Assembly: GCA_030830965.1 (NCBI GenBank)
Contig: JAURLX010000019.1
Location: 62,001-126,000, forward strand
DNA: 64,000 nucleotides
Source of the DNA: Verrucomicrobiota bacterium
GTDB taxonomy: Bacteria > Verrucomicrobiota > Verrucomicrobiia > Opitutales > UBA953
Direction: 5' to 3'
The notes below the pieces were generated by a model. The model searched no databases and was not told where the DNA came from. It worked only from the letters and a program-made list of their open reading frames with translations. How positions within the stretch are numbered: the first letter of the stretch is position 1; the number at the start of each line of letters is the position of its first letter. The translations under genes were made by a program, and so were the position numbers. Positions 1 to 8,769 of this stretch are shown one piece after another.

Positions 1-690
1 CGCCAAGACCGCAGCCTTCCATGGTACCATGAAACTGAGGCCAAGCGGTCCGGAACACAGCCAGGCGAAGGCGGCGGACGACAGGGCGGAGAGCAGAAGC
101 CCGCCGGCGCAGCCTTCCCAGCTCTTCGCGGGACTGATTTCGGGCGCGATCTTGTGCCGTCCGAAGGGAACCCCGACGAGCAGCCCGCCGACGTCGGTGA
201 ACTTGGTCGCTACGACCACCCAGAGGACATAGTACAGCCCCACGGGCTGGCGGGCGAGCATCGCGCCGTCCTCCATGCGGGCTATTCCGACCAGGGATGA
301 GAGCATGAAAGGCAGGTACAGGAAACCGTACAGGGCCGGAAGGGTGCGGAGCAGGGCCGGGGTCTCGGTCGGCCGGCGTAGCATCAGCAGCAGATGCACG
401 CCGAAGGCGAGGGCGGCGAAGTTGAGGGCGTGACTGTAGCGGAGTCGCTCGGGCGCCAGGAAGAACAGGCCGAACAGCAGCGCCGCTCCGGCCAGCAGGC
501 CGCCTGACCCGCTCCGGCGCGTTCCGGGAATCCGGTCGGCAAGCCGGTAGAACTCATGCTGCGCGAGCAGGATGAGCGTCGCCAGCAGCAGGAACGCCGC
601 CTGCTCCGCGACCGAGAACATGCCTCCCACCCAGACGACCAGGCCGACCACGGTCCAGAGCCCGATGGTGCTGAACGCGCGGTGCCTCAT
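1..690 (-). CDS. cdsA: Phosphatidate cytidylyltransferase, partial (C-terminus beyond window)
   Basis: Membrane enzyme that makes CDP-diacylglycerol from phosphatidate and CTP, the branch point of phospholipid synthesis. The complementary strand reads open from the ATG at 690 to the window edge, giving 230 residues. They are dominated by hydrophobic segments, and residues about 165-193 match the family (FTDVGG, then GRHKIAPEISPAKSWEG). Family members are about 260-290 residues, so roughly the last 50, including the C-terminal signature, are missing here. The start codon overlaps the uppS stop in an ATGA junction, so the two are probably translationally coupled. It is the last visible gene of an operon that also holds plsY, another phospholipid gene. 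Identity is well supported despite the truncation by the window. Confidence 0.9.
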   Translation of the reverse strand, partial: MRHRAFSTIGLWTVVGLVVWVGGMFSVAEQAAFLLLATLILLAQHEFYRLADRIPGTRRSGSGGLLAGAALLFGLFFLAPERLRYSHALNFAALAFGVHLLLMLRRPTETPALLRTLPALYGFLYLPFMLSSLVGIARMEDGAMLARQPVGLYYVLWVVVATKFTDVGGLLVGVPFGRHKIAPEISPAKSWEGCAGGLLLSALSSAAFAWLCSGPLGLSFMVPWKAAVLA

Positions 691-1448
691 GGCGATGGCG
701 GCGCCCCCTGCACCTGCGCCCCGGTCAGGCCGAAACGACGTTCGCGTCGGCGGTAGTCGCTGAGCGCGGCCTCGAGCTGCTCTTTCCCGAAATCGGGCCA
801 GTATTCGGGCGCGATGTGGATCTCGGCGTAGGCCGACTGCAGCAGGAGGAAGTTGCTGAGGCGGAACTCGCCCGAGGTCCGGATGATGAGGTCGGGGTCG
901 GGCAGGCCCGCCGTATCCAGCCGGGATTCAAACGCCCTCCAGTCAATCTGCTCCGTCTGGAGCGCGCCCGAGGCCACGTCCCTGGCGATTCGTCGCGCCG
1001 CCTCGACGGCTTCCTGCCTGGCGCCGTAGTTCAGCGCCACCACGAGGTCGAGGGTCGTGTTATCCTTGCTGGCTGCGATGGCCTCTTCCAGCGGCGTTCG
1101 CGCGAAGTCGGGCAGGGAGGTCACGTCGCCGATCACCTTGAGGCGCACGTTTCTTTTATCGAGCCGGGCGAGGTGGGCGCGGAGCAGCCATTCGCCGAGC
1201 TTGAAAAGCCCGCTGACCTCGGCCGGAGGCCGCTTCCAGTTCTCGGCGGAGAAGGCGAAGACGGTCAGCGTGCCGATGCCGAGGTCGACGCACGCGTCGA
1301 TGATCTCGAACAGCCGTTCCGCCCCCCGACGATGTCCCTCCAGCCTAGGAAGTCCGCGGGCCGCAGCCCAGCGCCCGTTGCCGTCCATGATGATGCCGAC
1401 ATGCCGGGGCAGGGGGCGGTCGGGCGGCGTGTCATCGGACGGAGGCAC
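687..1448 (-). CDS. uppS: Isoprenyl transferase (undecaprenyl diphosphate synthase)
   Basis: Cytosolic cis-prenyltransferase that condenses isopentenyl diphosphates onto farnesyl diphosphate to make undecaprenyl diphosphate, the lipid carrier for peptidoglycan and surface polysaccharides. The 253-residue product has the diagnostic N-terminal motif IIMDGNGRWA (residues 19-28, catalytic Asp22), followed by GHRRGAE, FSAENWKRP and, near the C-terminus, the RTSGEFRLSNFLL block. The start is a GTG; no nearer in-frame ATG precedes the active-site motif. It sits 42 bases after the exbD-like gene and overlaps cdsA by four bases, the common uppS-cdsA pairing. Length is normal for the family. Confidence 0.95.
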   Translation of the reverse strand: MPPSDDTPPDRPLPRHVGIIMDGNGRWAAARGLPRLEGHRRGAERLFEIIDACVDLGIGTLTVFAFSAENWKRPPAEVSGLFKLGEWLLRAHLARLDKRNVRLKVIGDVTSLPDFARTPLEEAIAASKDNTTLDLVVALNYGARQEAVEAARRIARDVASGALQTEQIDWRAFESRLDTAGLPDPDLIIRTSGEFRLSNFLLLQSAYAEIHIAPEYWPDFGKEQLEAALSDYRRRERRFGLTGAQVQGAPPSP

Positions 1449-1490
1449 GCGAGAGGATGTGTCCCTGCGGACGGCTCTGGCAACCGAGAA

Positions 1491-2000
1491 TCAGCGGCCC
1501 GCGTCCCGCCCCTGCTGTGCGTCGTCTTTCTTCGGCGGATTGTTCGCGGCGATGAGCACGCCGGGAAATCCGTGCTTCCGTGCCATCGCGCAGACTTCCA
1601 TGAAATCCCTCATCATCAAAGCGCCATCCGCCTTGATGAGCACGGGGCGATGGTTCGCCCCGCCCGTCTTCTTCAGCCCCAGATGCTGGTCGAGCTCCTT
1701 GTAGCTCATCACCTGTCCGTCCGCGACGCATAGGCCGGTGCCGCGCGTGGAGATCAGCGTGACGGTGGCCGAAGTGAGGGCCATCTCCGTCGTCTTGACC
1801 GCCGGCACCTCCAGGGTGCGAAGCATGGCCGGGGACCGCGAGCCGTCGAAGCCGACGTACATCCCGGGGGCGTAGACGAAGTCCGAGGACAGGGCCCCGA
1901 CCAGAGCCGCGCAGACGATGGCCAGGGCCAGCGGCGCGGCGTCCACGCCCTGTCGGGCCGTGCGGACTCGCCGCAGGACGCCCAGAGGGGTCTCGATCAT
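1491..2000 (-). CDS. ExbD/TolR-like protein lacking the transmembrane Asp
   Basis: Predicted inner-membrane protein of 169 residues: a short cytoplasmic start, one transmembrane helix (about residues 22-38) and a periplasmic domain. That domain carries ExbD features, for example a VADGQVMSYKELDQ strand-helix and RPVLIKADGALMMRDFMEV. In ExbD and TolR the helix begins T-P-(F/L)-I-D and the Asp is the proton-binding residue. Here the stretch is AAPLALAI (residues 21-28) and the aligned position is Leu26, with no acidic residue inside the helix. It overlaps the exbB-like gene upstream by an ATGA junction, so the two surely act together. The fold assignment is good; a proton-driven motor role is doubtful. 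Confidence 0.75.
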   Translation of the reverse strand: MIETPLGVLRRVRTARQGVDAAPLALAIVCAALVGALSSDFVYAPGMYVGFDGSRSPAMLRTLEVPAVKTTEMALTSATVTLISTRGTGLCVADGQVMSYKELDQHLGLKKTGGANHRPVLIKADGALMMRDFMEVCAMARKHGFPGVLIAANNPPKKDDAQQGRDAGR

Positions 2001-2641
2001 GGCTTATCCGCCGCGCGTTCGGCCGGCAGTTCGTGCGTGACGAAGGTGTGCAGCGAATGGGAGGCGAACTCCATCTCCGTGACGATCGAGCGCACCCTGC
2101 CGACGAGGAAGTGATGCGCGAGCGAGCAGACGGCGGAGAGGGTGAGGGCGAAGCCGGCCACCGACAGCGCCTCCTGGGCGTGGACGAGCAGGTGCTCTCC
2201 CGAGGCGTAGATGCTGCCGTCGCGCATCGCGGTCACGAAATCGAAGCCGGCGAGGACGGCTCCGGCCAGGCCGATCAGGGGGGCGGACCGCCCGATCGAA
2301 GCGATGGTGCCGAGGCGTCTTTCCAGCACGGGAAGCTCGAGCAGGGCGGCCTCAATCGCCGCCGCCCTCATGGCATCGCCGCCCGTCTCCATCCGCAGGA
2401 GAGCGGCCTTCACCACGCGGGGCACGGGCCCGGGAGAGTCCTCGCAGGCCGCGAGCGCCTCAAGCGGCCGGCGCGCGCGCAGGTTGTTGCGCACGCCTTC
2501 GATGAAGTCCGACGAGAGCACGAGGCCGCGGTGGAGGAACATGGCGCGCTCGATGATGAAGACGACGGCGATGAAGGCCATCGGGATGAGGATCCACGCG
2601 AAGGGGCCCGCGTCCAAAGGGAAGGTGAATGCGACGGTCAT
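1997..2641 (-). CDS. MotA/TolQ/ExbB-family protein with altered channel residues
   Basis: Predicted inner-membrane protein of 214 residues with three transmembrane helices (about 13-30, 114-134 and 158-178) and the cytoplasmic loop typical of ExbB/TolQ between the first two. The block LERRLGTIAS, then APLIGLAG, then AQEAL aligns well with ExbB. The two conserved channel threonines (in G-T-V of helix 2 and A-T-A of helix 3 in Escherichia coli ExbB) are both Ala here (Ala128 and Ala162), and the conserved Pro of helix 3 is missing. It overlaps the 970-residue TPR gene and the exbD-like gene by ATGA junctions. Family membership is clear; coupling to proton flow is questionable. Confidence 0.8.
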   Translation of the reverse strand: MTVAFTFPLDAGPFAWILIPMAFIAVVFIIERAMFLHRGLVLSSDFIEGVRNNLRARRPLEALAACEDSPGPVPRVVKAALLRMETGGDAMRAAAIEAALLELPVLERRLGTIASIGRSAPLIGLAGAVLAGFDFVTAMRDGSIYASGEHLLVHAQEALSVAGFALTLSAVCSLAHHFLVGRVRSIVTEMEFASHSLHTFVTHELPAERAADKP

Positions 2642-5514
2642 CTCGGGGTCTTGGGATTGGACTGAGGTCCCTCGAGGGCGGCAAGTTTGCTTTCTGCCAG
2701 GGCGTGCCCCGGGAGCCTGGCCTCGGTGTCTTTCGCGCCCTGATTGAACTCCAGCAGGAGCCGGCAGGCGGCCGCGGCCTCCCTGCGGTCACCCGACTGC
2801 TCGCAGAGCTCGGCGAGCAGCAGCACAGAGCGGGAAATCCAGAGCCTCGCGGAGGAGGAGGACGCATCGCCGGGGCTGGAGCGAAGGGTCGCGCCATTGG
2901 CCACCAGCAGGGCCTTCGCCTCGGCGCTTGAAGCGGTCCTGTCGGAGCCGCTCTCGGCCTTGGACCTTTCCAGAAGCGCGAGGGCCTGCTTGTGCCGCGC
3001 CTCTAGGCGGATGTCCGGGGAATCCTTCCCCCAGGTGTCCGCCACCCGTTCGTAGGCCGCCGCCGCGCGGGAGGCGCGCTGGCGGTCCACCCTGTTGTCC
3101 TTCGTCCGCAGGGCGACGAGGCCGAGCAGCGTGTCGCCGCGGGCCAGCTCCGCCCGCGGTCGAGAGGGATCTGAAGGCATCTCGCGGATGAGGTCGTCGA
3201 GCAGACGCAGCGAGAGGTCGAACTCTCCGAGGGCGCGGAGCATCTCGGAGCGCCGCATCGCGGCATGGAAGGCCAGTGTGCCCTCGGCGCCTGATTCGGC
3301 GAAGCGTTCCAGCAGCACGACGGCCTCGCGCAGGCGGCCGTCGCCCTCCGACGGGTAGAGCAGGGCGGCCTGTTCGGCGGCCTCGTAGAGTCCGAGGCGT
3401 GAGAAGTGGCGCAGGTTGGGCACGTCCTTGAAGCCGTCGGCCAGCGCCGTGAAGGCGGCCTGGGCCTCGGCATGCCGGCCGGACCGGGAGAGTTCGCGGC
3501 CTTCAAAGAGATAGGAGGAGGCCGCGGCGGCGGTCTTCGGGTATTTCAGCCGAAGGTCCTTTATTTCCTCGCGACTACGCGCCGAGAGGGACTCCCCCTC
3601 GGCTCCGGTGAGGGCGCGGATCTTGAGCAGGGCGACCTGGCCGCGCAGCGAAGCGAGGTCGGCCAGCAGCTCTGGCGGCGCATCGGCGGGCAGCGACTCC
3701 AGCCGTTTCGAGATGCCATCGGCGATCTGCGCGGCCAGCGGACGTTGCGCAAGCGCCAGCGCGATAAGCGCGCGCTGCCATTCGAAGCGCAGCGTGAAGT
3801 CGACGCTCGCTCCCGTCAGCACGGGCTGGAGCCGCGCAAGGGTCCTGCCGGCCTCCCCGGCCTGTCCGGCGCGCCGGATTGTGTCGACCAGGTTCCATGC
3901 GGAGGACCATCTCGCCGGCGCCTCGACCACGGCGCGACCGCGCGCGGCATCCTCGATGACCTCGGTCGCGCGTTTCCAGAGCGCGGGGTCGTCGCCCTGG
4001 CGCAGGAGGCAGTGCACGCGCTGACGGAACGCGCTGGTCATGATGTCGGGCGCGGAAGTCTCGGCCTGCACGGAGGCGTAAGCCTTCTCGGCCAGCATGT
4101 AGTCGCTGGCGAGGAACAGGCAGTCGGCCGCGGCGGAGCGCAGCACGTCCCTGCGCATCGCCTGGGCGCCTTCGGCGAGGGCCGACAGGTGGGTCGCGGT
4201 GAGGCGGTACGCGCCCTCGCCCCAGGCGGACAGCGCCAGGACGCGCGTCGCCTCGCGGCTGAGCGGGGAGGCGGGCGCCTCCTTGAGCAGATCTTCCGCC
4301 GCCAGCCGTGCTTTCTCGAAATTACCCGCGTCCAGCATCAGCTGGGCCCTGGTCAGATGTATGGCGTCGAGGACCTCGGGGTTGCGGGGGCAGAGGTAGC
4401 CGTCGCCGGAAGACGCGGGCCGCATCAAGAAGTCGTAGGTCTCGTTGGCGATGCCGGCCGCCGCCGTCCGGTCGTCAGCGGGCGAGACGGCGGCGACCAG
4501 CGACCTCAGGGCCGTCACCCGGATCCTGAGGTCGGAAGGGTTGCGCGCCGCCTTCCGCAGGAAGTCCCGGGCGTCTTTGCGCAGGAAATCCCGTTCCTCC
4601 TTCGTCAGGTAGTCGCGCCCCTTCTTTTGGAAGATGTCCTTAATCTGTCTTTCGTCCTTGCCCTCCTTCCTGAGCACGGCGGCGTCCTGTTCGATCTGAC
4701 GGGCCTTCTGCTCGAGCATCAGGCCCGCCAGCAGGTCCGCCTCGGACTGACGTCCCGGGGGGAGCGGGGCGGCCGCGGAGAGCACTTTTACCCCCTCCTC
4801 GGCCTTGCCGATCCTGGAATAAGCGAGCGCAAGGTTCCGTGAGTAGGCAAAATGCAGCGGGGTGCCGCGGCTCGTGTCGGTGAGTTCGCGCAGGGCGACG
4901 ATCGAGTTCTTGAGATCCTCGTCCTCATGGTAGCGCACGAGGGCCAGCCCCCCCAGCGCCTCGATTCGGCCGCGTTGGTCCGTGGATGTCGCAGCCCGGA
5001 GGGCTTCCTCCCTGGCCGTGAGCGCCGCCGCCGTATCTTTGGCGGCTTCGGCCAGCATCCACCGCAGCGTCCACGCCCAGCTACGCTCCTGGGCTGGCAC
5101 GGAGTCGGGCGAGGCGGCTGCCGCATGGATTCGGGCGGCGGGGAGGTTGTTCTCCAGCGCGTCGAGGAGCCCCTCGCGCAACGCCTTGGCCGGGGAGGCC
5201 GGGATGAACGTCAGCGCGGCCCTGGCCTCCGCCATCCTTCCGCGCTCGATGAGGCCTGCCGTGAGGCCGAGCCCCGCCCGCTCGCGGTCCGGGGCTGAAA
5301 GAGCGGGGTCGGCCAAGGCCTGTCCGAAAAGCTCGGCCGCCGAGCCGGCGAGACCTGCGGCCAGGGCCTCTTCAGCCAGGTTGATGCGTGCACGGCGGGA
5401 GTGCAGGGGGGCGCCTCCGGAGCTCGGGTCGGCATCCAGGGCGGTCGGCGGGGTCTGCTGGCCCGCGCAACGCAGCGCAAGCAGCAGGAGGGCGACGAGG
5501 AGCGTCCGCGGCAT
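2638..5514 (-). CDS. Large secreted tetratricopeptide-repeat protein
   Basis: Protein of about 958 residues when started at the ATG at 5514; an upstream in-frame TTG at 5550 would put 12 extra charged residues before the signal peptide. The N-terminus is a typical export signal (PRTLLVALLLLALRCAG). The rest is almost entirely alpha-helical, Ala/Leu/Arg-rich, with repeated 30-40 residue helical pairs of TPR type, for example around SRNLALAYSRIGKAEEGVKVL and GRELSRSGRHAEAQAAF. There is no catalytic motif. It overlaps the exbB-like gene by ATGA, so it probably works in the periplasm with the ExbB/ExbD-like pair as a scaffold or load protein. Exact function is unknown. Confidence 0.75.
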   Translation of the reverse strand: MPRTLLVALLLLALRCAGQQTPPTALDADPSSGGAPLHSRRARINLAEEALAAGLAGSAAELFGQALADPALSAPDRERAGLGLTAGLIERGRMAEARAALTFIPASPAKALREGLLDALENNLPAARIHAAAASPDSVPAQERSWAWTLRWMLAEAAKDTAAALTAREEALRAATSTDQRGRIEALGGLALVRYHEDEDLKNSIVALRELTDTSRGTPLHFAYSRNLALAYSRIGKAEEGVKVLSAAAPLPPGRQSEADLLAGLMLEQKARQIEQDAAVLRKEGKDERQIKDIFQKKGRDYLTKEERDFLRKDARDFLRKAARNPSDLRIRVTALRSLVAAVSPADDRTAAAGIANETYDFLMRPASSGDGYLCPRNPEVLDAIHLTRAQLMLDAGNFEKARLAAEDLLKEAPASPLSREATRVLALSAWGEGAYRLTATHLSALAEGAQAMRRDVLRSAAADCLFLASDYMLAEKAYASVQAETSAPDIMTSAFRQRVHCLLRQGDDPALWKRATEVIEDAARGRAVVEAPARWSSAWNLVDTIRRAGQAGEAGRTLARLQPVLTGASVDFTLRFEWQRALIALALAQRPLAAQIADGISKRLESLPADAPPELLADLASLRGQVALLKIRALTGAEGESLSARSREEIKDLRLKYPKTAAAASSYLFEGRELSRSGRHAEAQAAFTALADGFKDVPNLRHFSRLGLYEAAEQAALLYPSEGDGRLREAVVLLERFAESGAEGTLAFHAAMRRSEMLRALGEFDLSLRLLDDLIREMPSDPSRPRAELARGDTLLGLVALRTKDNRVDRQRASRAAAAYERVADTWGKDSPDIRLEARHKQALALLERSKAESGSDRTASSAEAKALLVANGATLRSSPGDASSSSARLWISRSVLLLAELCEQSGDRREAAAACRLLLEFNQGAKDTEARLPGHALAESKLAALEGPQSNPKTPR

Positions 5515-5564
5515 CTCCCGCAAAGATGGCCGAACCCGGAGCGCGGGCAAGAAGCGAGTGCCTC

Positions 5565-6782
5565 TCAGGCCTTGTCCAGTCCGAAGGCCGTGTGGACCGC
5601 CCTGACCGCGGCGTCCGCCTTGGCAGGGTCGACCGCAACCGAGATCTTTATCTCCGAGGTCGTGATTAGCTCGCTGTTGACCCCCACGGAGGCGAGCGCC
5701 TTGAAGAGCGTGCCGGCCACTCCGGGGTGGGAGATCATGCCCACGCCGACGATGGAAAGCTTGGAGATCTCACCGGCCGAGCGGACCGAGCCGCTGCCGA
5801 GACGTTTCAACGTCCGTCCGACCGCTTTCTCGACCTGGGCGAACTGGTCCGTCGTGACCGAGAAGGTGAGATTGGCCCGGCCGTCCTTGCCTAGGTTCTT
5901 GATGATCATGTCGACGCTCAGCCCGGCCTCGCCGAGGTCGTCGAACAAGGCGGCCACGGCCTCGGGGGAGTCGGGGAGGTCGGAGACCGTCACGCGGGTC
6001 TGCAGGCGGTCGAGCGCGACGCCGGCGATGGCGGCGTCCTCCAGGGTCTTGTCGATGGCTTTCACGATAGTTCCGGGTTGGTCGTTGAAGGAGGAGCGCA
6101 CCTCGAAGGGCACCTGGTATTTCTGGGCGAACTCGACGGAGCGCGACTGCATGACCTTGGATCCGCTCGAAGCCAGCTCCAGCATCTCCTCGTAGGAGAT
6201 CTCCGGGAGCTTGCTGGCGGTCAGCACGATGCGGGGGTCGGCGGTGTAGACGCCGTCGACGTCGGTGAAGATCTGGCAGAGGTCGGCCTTGATGGCGGCG
6301 GCCACCGCGATGGCGGTCAGGTCGGAGCCCCCGCGGCCGAGGGTGGTCACCTCGCCCTGTTCCGTCACGCCCTGGAAGCCGGCCACGACCACGACCTTGC
6401 CCTCGTCCAGTCGTTCGCGGATGTCGCCGCCGGTGATCCGCGTGATGCGGGCGCGCGTGTGCACGCCGTCGGTGAAGATGCCGGCCTGGGCACCCGTCCG
6501 CGAGACGGCGGGCACGCCGATGGCGTGGAGGGCCATGACGGTCAGGGCGATGGTCTCCTGCTCGCCGACGGCCATGAGCACGTCCATCTCGCGCTCATCG
6601 GGGAGTTTCTGCAGGGCCTTGGCGCGCGCGATGAGGTCGTTGGTGACCCCGCTGCGGGCGGAGACCACGACGACCATGCGGTTGCCTTTGGACCACTGCT
6701 CCTTGATCTTGGCCGCGACGTTCTGGATGCGATCGACGCTTCCGACCGAGGTGCCGCCGTACTTCTGGACGATGAGGGGCAT
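5565..6782 (-). CDS. lysC: Aspartate kinase
   Basis: Cytosolic kinase that phosphorylates aspartate, the first step to lysine (and diaminopimelate for peptidoglycan), threonine and methionine. The 405-residue product begins with the canonical VQKYGGTSVG motif and contains the GRGGSDLTA nucleotide/substrate motif and FTDVDGVYTADPR. The C-terminal third (from about residue 260) holds the paired ACT domains for feedback inhibition, including VGVGMISHPGVAGTLF. Length and layout are those of the monofunctional class with alpha- and beta-type overlap. It follows hom by only two bases, a functional pairing. An internal start making a separate regulatory subunit is possible, as in Bacillus, but I cannot show one. 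Confidence 0.96.
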   Translation of the reverse strand: MPLIVQKYGGTSVGSVDRIQNVAAKIKEQWSKGNRMVVVVSARSGVTNDLIARAKALQKLPDEREMDVLMAVGEQETIALTVMALHAIGVPAVSRTGAQAGIFTDGVHTRARITRITGGDIRERLDEGKVVVVAGFQGVTEQGEVTTLGRGGSDLTAIAVAAAIKADLCQIFTDVDGVYTADPRIVLTASKLPEISYEEMLELASSGSKVMQSRSVEFAQKYQVPFEVRSSFNDQPGTIVKAIDKTLEDAAIAGVALDRLQTRVTVSDLPDSPEAVAALFDDLGEAGLSVDMIIKNLGKDGRANLTFSVTTDQFAQVEKAVGRTLKRLGSGSVRSAGEISKLSIVGVGMISHPGVAGTLFKALASVGVNSELITTSEIKISVAVDPAKADAAVRAVHTAFGLDKA

Positions 6783-6784
6783 GC

Positions 6785-8116
6785 TCAGGCCTCGGGGGAG
6801 AAGATACGGAGGACGACCGGCTCCTCAAGGACCGTGCGCAGGCGCCTCAGGCCCTTCAGCACGGCGAGCATGCGCCGTTCGTTGACCGGGTAGGTCGAGA
6901 GCGTGACCGTCCCGCGCCCCTTGTTGGGGTGCTCATACTGAATGACGCGCGCGATGGAGACCTTCTCGCGGGAGAAGACCCGGTAGACGCCCTCGGACAC
7001 GCCGGCCTTGTCGAGCAGGGAGAGCCGGAGGTAGAACGGGGAGACGATCTCGGCGTCGTCGGCCATGCGGAGCGCGCGACCGGCCTTCTCGCGGGAGGCG
7101 AGCGCCTCCGCAGAGAGCCCCTGCGGGGCTGTCCCGGCGAGGGTGCCGATGGCGTCGACGATGTCCCCGATGACGGCGGAGGCGGTGGCGTCGCCGCCAG
7201 CACCGCGACCCGCGAGCGTCGTCGCCCCGACCACGTCGCCGCGGAGGGTGATGCCGTTGTTCACGCCGGAGACGCGTGCGAGGATGTCGCGGTTCGGGAC
7301 GAGGGCGGGGTAGACCCCGACGGTCATCCAGTCGCGGCCAAAGTCGCGGCGGATGACCGCGAGGTGCTTGAGCGCGAAGCCGAACCGCCGGGCGAAGTCG
7401 ATGTCGGCCGGGCCGATCCTGCGGATACCCTCGACGAGCGTGCGGTTGCGCGGGGCCCACTTGCCGTGGGCGAGCCAGGCGAGGATGGATGCCTTGTGCC
7501 AGGCGTCGACGCCCTCGATGTCGAGCGTCGGGTCTGCCTCGGCGTAGCCGAGCTCCTGCGCCTCGCGGAGCGCGTCGGGGAAGGACAGGCCGTCCTCGCC
7601 CATGCGCGTGAGGATGTGGTTGCAGGTGCCGTTGAGGATGCCGACGATGAGCTCGAAACGGTTGGCGACCAGGCCCTCGCGGATGGCCTTGATGATGGGG
7701 ATACCGCCGGCCACGCTGGCCTCGAACAGGAATTGCCCCCCGTGCCGACGGACGGCCCGGAAGATCTCGGGCCCGTGGTCGCAGAGGAGCGCCTTGTTGG
7801 CCGAGACGACGACCTTGCCGAGGCGGAGGGCGCGCAGGGTGAGCTCGCGGGCGCGCGTGGTGCCGCCGATGAGCTCGCACACGACGTGCACTTTCGGGTC
7901 GTCGATGATCTTGTGCGGGTCGGAGGTGAGCCGCGAGGCGGCGACGCGGACCGTCCGGCGCTTGCGCAGGTTGCGCACGGAGGCCCCGCGTAGGTCGATG
8001 CGGACGCCCAGCCGGGCCTCGAGGTCGGCCTTCTTCTCGGTCAGGTGCTTCCAGACCCCCTGCCCGACCGTGCCGAGTCCGAGGATGCCGATGCCGATGG
8101 TGCGAGGGGCGGTCAT
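6785..8116 (-). CDS. hom: Homoserine dehydrogenase
   Basis: NAD(P)-dependent enzyme that reduces aspartate semialdehyde to homoserine for threonine and methionine synthesis. Starting at the ATG at 8116 gives 443 residues. The Rossmann motif GILGLGTVGQG lies at the N-terminus, followed by a conserved core (VSANKALL, SVAGGIPI, LNGTCNHILTRM, EADPTLDIEG) with the catalytic Lys/Asp region, and a C-terminal ACT domain from about residue 350. The frame stays open further upstream, but that extension is Arg/Pro-rich antisense of plsY and serA and is not real. The gene lies two bases before lysC and eight after plsY. Confidence 0.95.
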   Translation of the reverse strand: MTAPRTIGIGILGLGTVGQGVWKHLTEKKADLEARLGVRIDLRGASVRNLRKRRTVRVAASRLTSDPHKIIDDPKVHVVCELIGGTTRARELTLRALRLGKVVVSANKALLCDHGPEIFRAVRRHGGQFLFEASVAGGIPIIKAIREGLVANRFELIVGILNGTCNHILTRMGEDGLSFPDALREAQELGYAEADPTLDIEGVDAWHKASILAWLAHGKWAPRNRTLVEGIRRIGPADIDFARRFGFALKHLAVIRRDFGRDWMTVGVYPALVPNRDILARVSGVNNGITLRGDVVGATTLAGRGAGGDATASAVIGDIVDAIGTLAGTAPQGLSAEALASREKAGRALRMADDAEIVSPFYLRLSLLDKAGVSEGVYRVFSREKVSIARVIQYEHPNKGRGTVTLSTYPVNERRMLAVLKGLRRLRTVLEEPVVLRIFSPEA

Positions 8117-8124
8117 GAGGGAGT

Positions 8125-8766
8125 TCAGGCTTTCCTGACGAAGCGGTTTTCGGTGCCGTTGAACAGCCGGCCGATGTTCGAGCGGTGCGTCCAGACGTTG
8201 AAGGCCGCGATGGCCGCGGCGAACCAGAACTGGACTGGTCCGAACTTCAGGTCGGTGAACTGAGGCAGGATCCAGCAGGACAAGGGCAGGGAAAGGCCCA
8301 GCGCCAGCGAGGCGAGGGAGACGTAGCGTGAGGCGAGGAACACCAGTCCCCAGAGCGTTGCGCCGATGAGGATCGGGACGGGCAGGAGCACCAGGAGGCC
8401 GCCGATGGTGGAGGCCACGCCCTTGCCGCCCCTGAACCTGAGGAAACAGGAGAAGCAGTGCCCGAGCAGCGTGCCGACGAAGCCGGCGACGCTGACGACG
8501 AAGAGGGCGTCCGCGAGGGGGGTGTCCGGATCCACGCGGAGCAGCAGCTGCGGCAGGCCGGCGCCGACGAATCCCTTCAGCACGTCGAGCGCGAAGACGA
8601 GATTTCCGGGGCCCTTGCCGAGGACGCGTTTGACGTTGGTCGCGCCCGGGTTTCCGGAGCCTTCCTTGAGGATGTCGACGCCGTGCTTCTTCGCCACGAG
8701 TACAGCGAAGTTGACGGAACCGACGAGGTAGCCGAGCAGGGCGAAGATCCCAAGGGCCGCGAACAT
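8125..8766 (-). CDS. plsY: Acyl-phosphate:glycerol-3-phosphate acyltransferase
   Basis: Integral membrane enzyme that transfers the acyl group from acyl-phosphate to glycerol-3-phosphate, giving lysophosphatidate, the first step in phospholipid synthesis. The 213-residue product has several transmembrane helices and the PlsY signatures: LLGYLVGSVNFA near the start, the GSGNPGATN motif (about residues 37-45), GHCFSCFLRFRGGKGVA in the middle and HRSNIGRLFNGTENRF at the C-terminus. It is packed between serA and hom with gaps of three and eight bases. Its partner plsX is not in the window. Length is standard. Confidence 0.96.
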   Translation of the reverse strand: MFAALGIFALLGYLVGSVNFAVLVAKKHGVDILKEGSGNPGATNVKRVLGKGPGNLVFALDVLKGFVGAGLPQLLLRVDPDTPLADALFVVSVAGFVGTLLGHCFSCFLRFRGGKGVASTIGGLLVLLPVPILIGATLWGLVFLASRYVSLASLALGLSLPLSCWILPQFTDLKFGPVQFWFAAAIAAFNVWTHRSNIGRLFNGTENRFVRKA

Positions 8767-8769
8767 CGC

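Noticed and set aside
3406-4842. Open frame of 478 residues opposite the large TPR gene
   Set aside because: Antisense of an exported protein with a good signal peptide; the plus-strand product is Gly/Arg/Val-rich shadow sequence with no export signal or motif.
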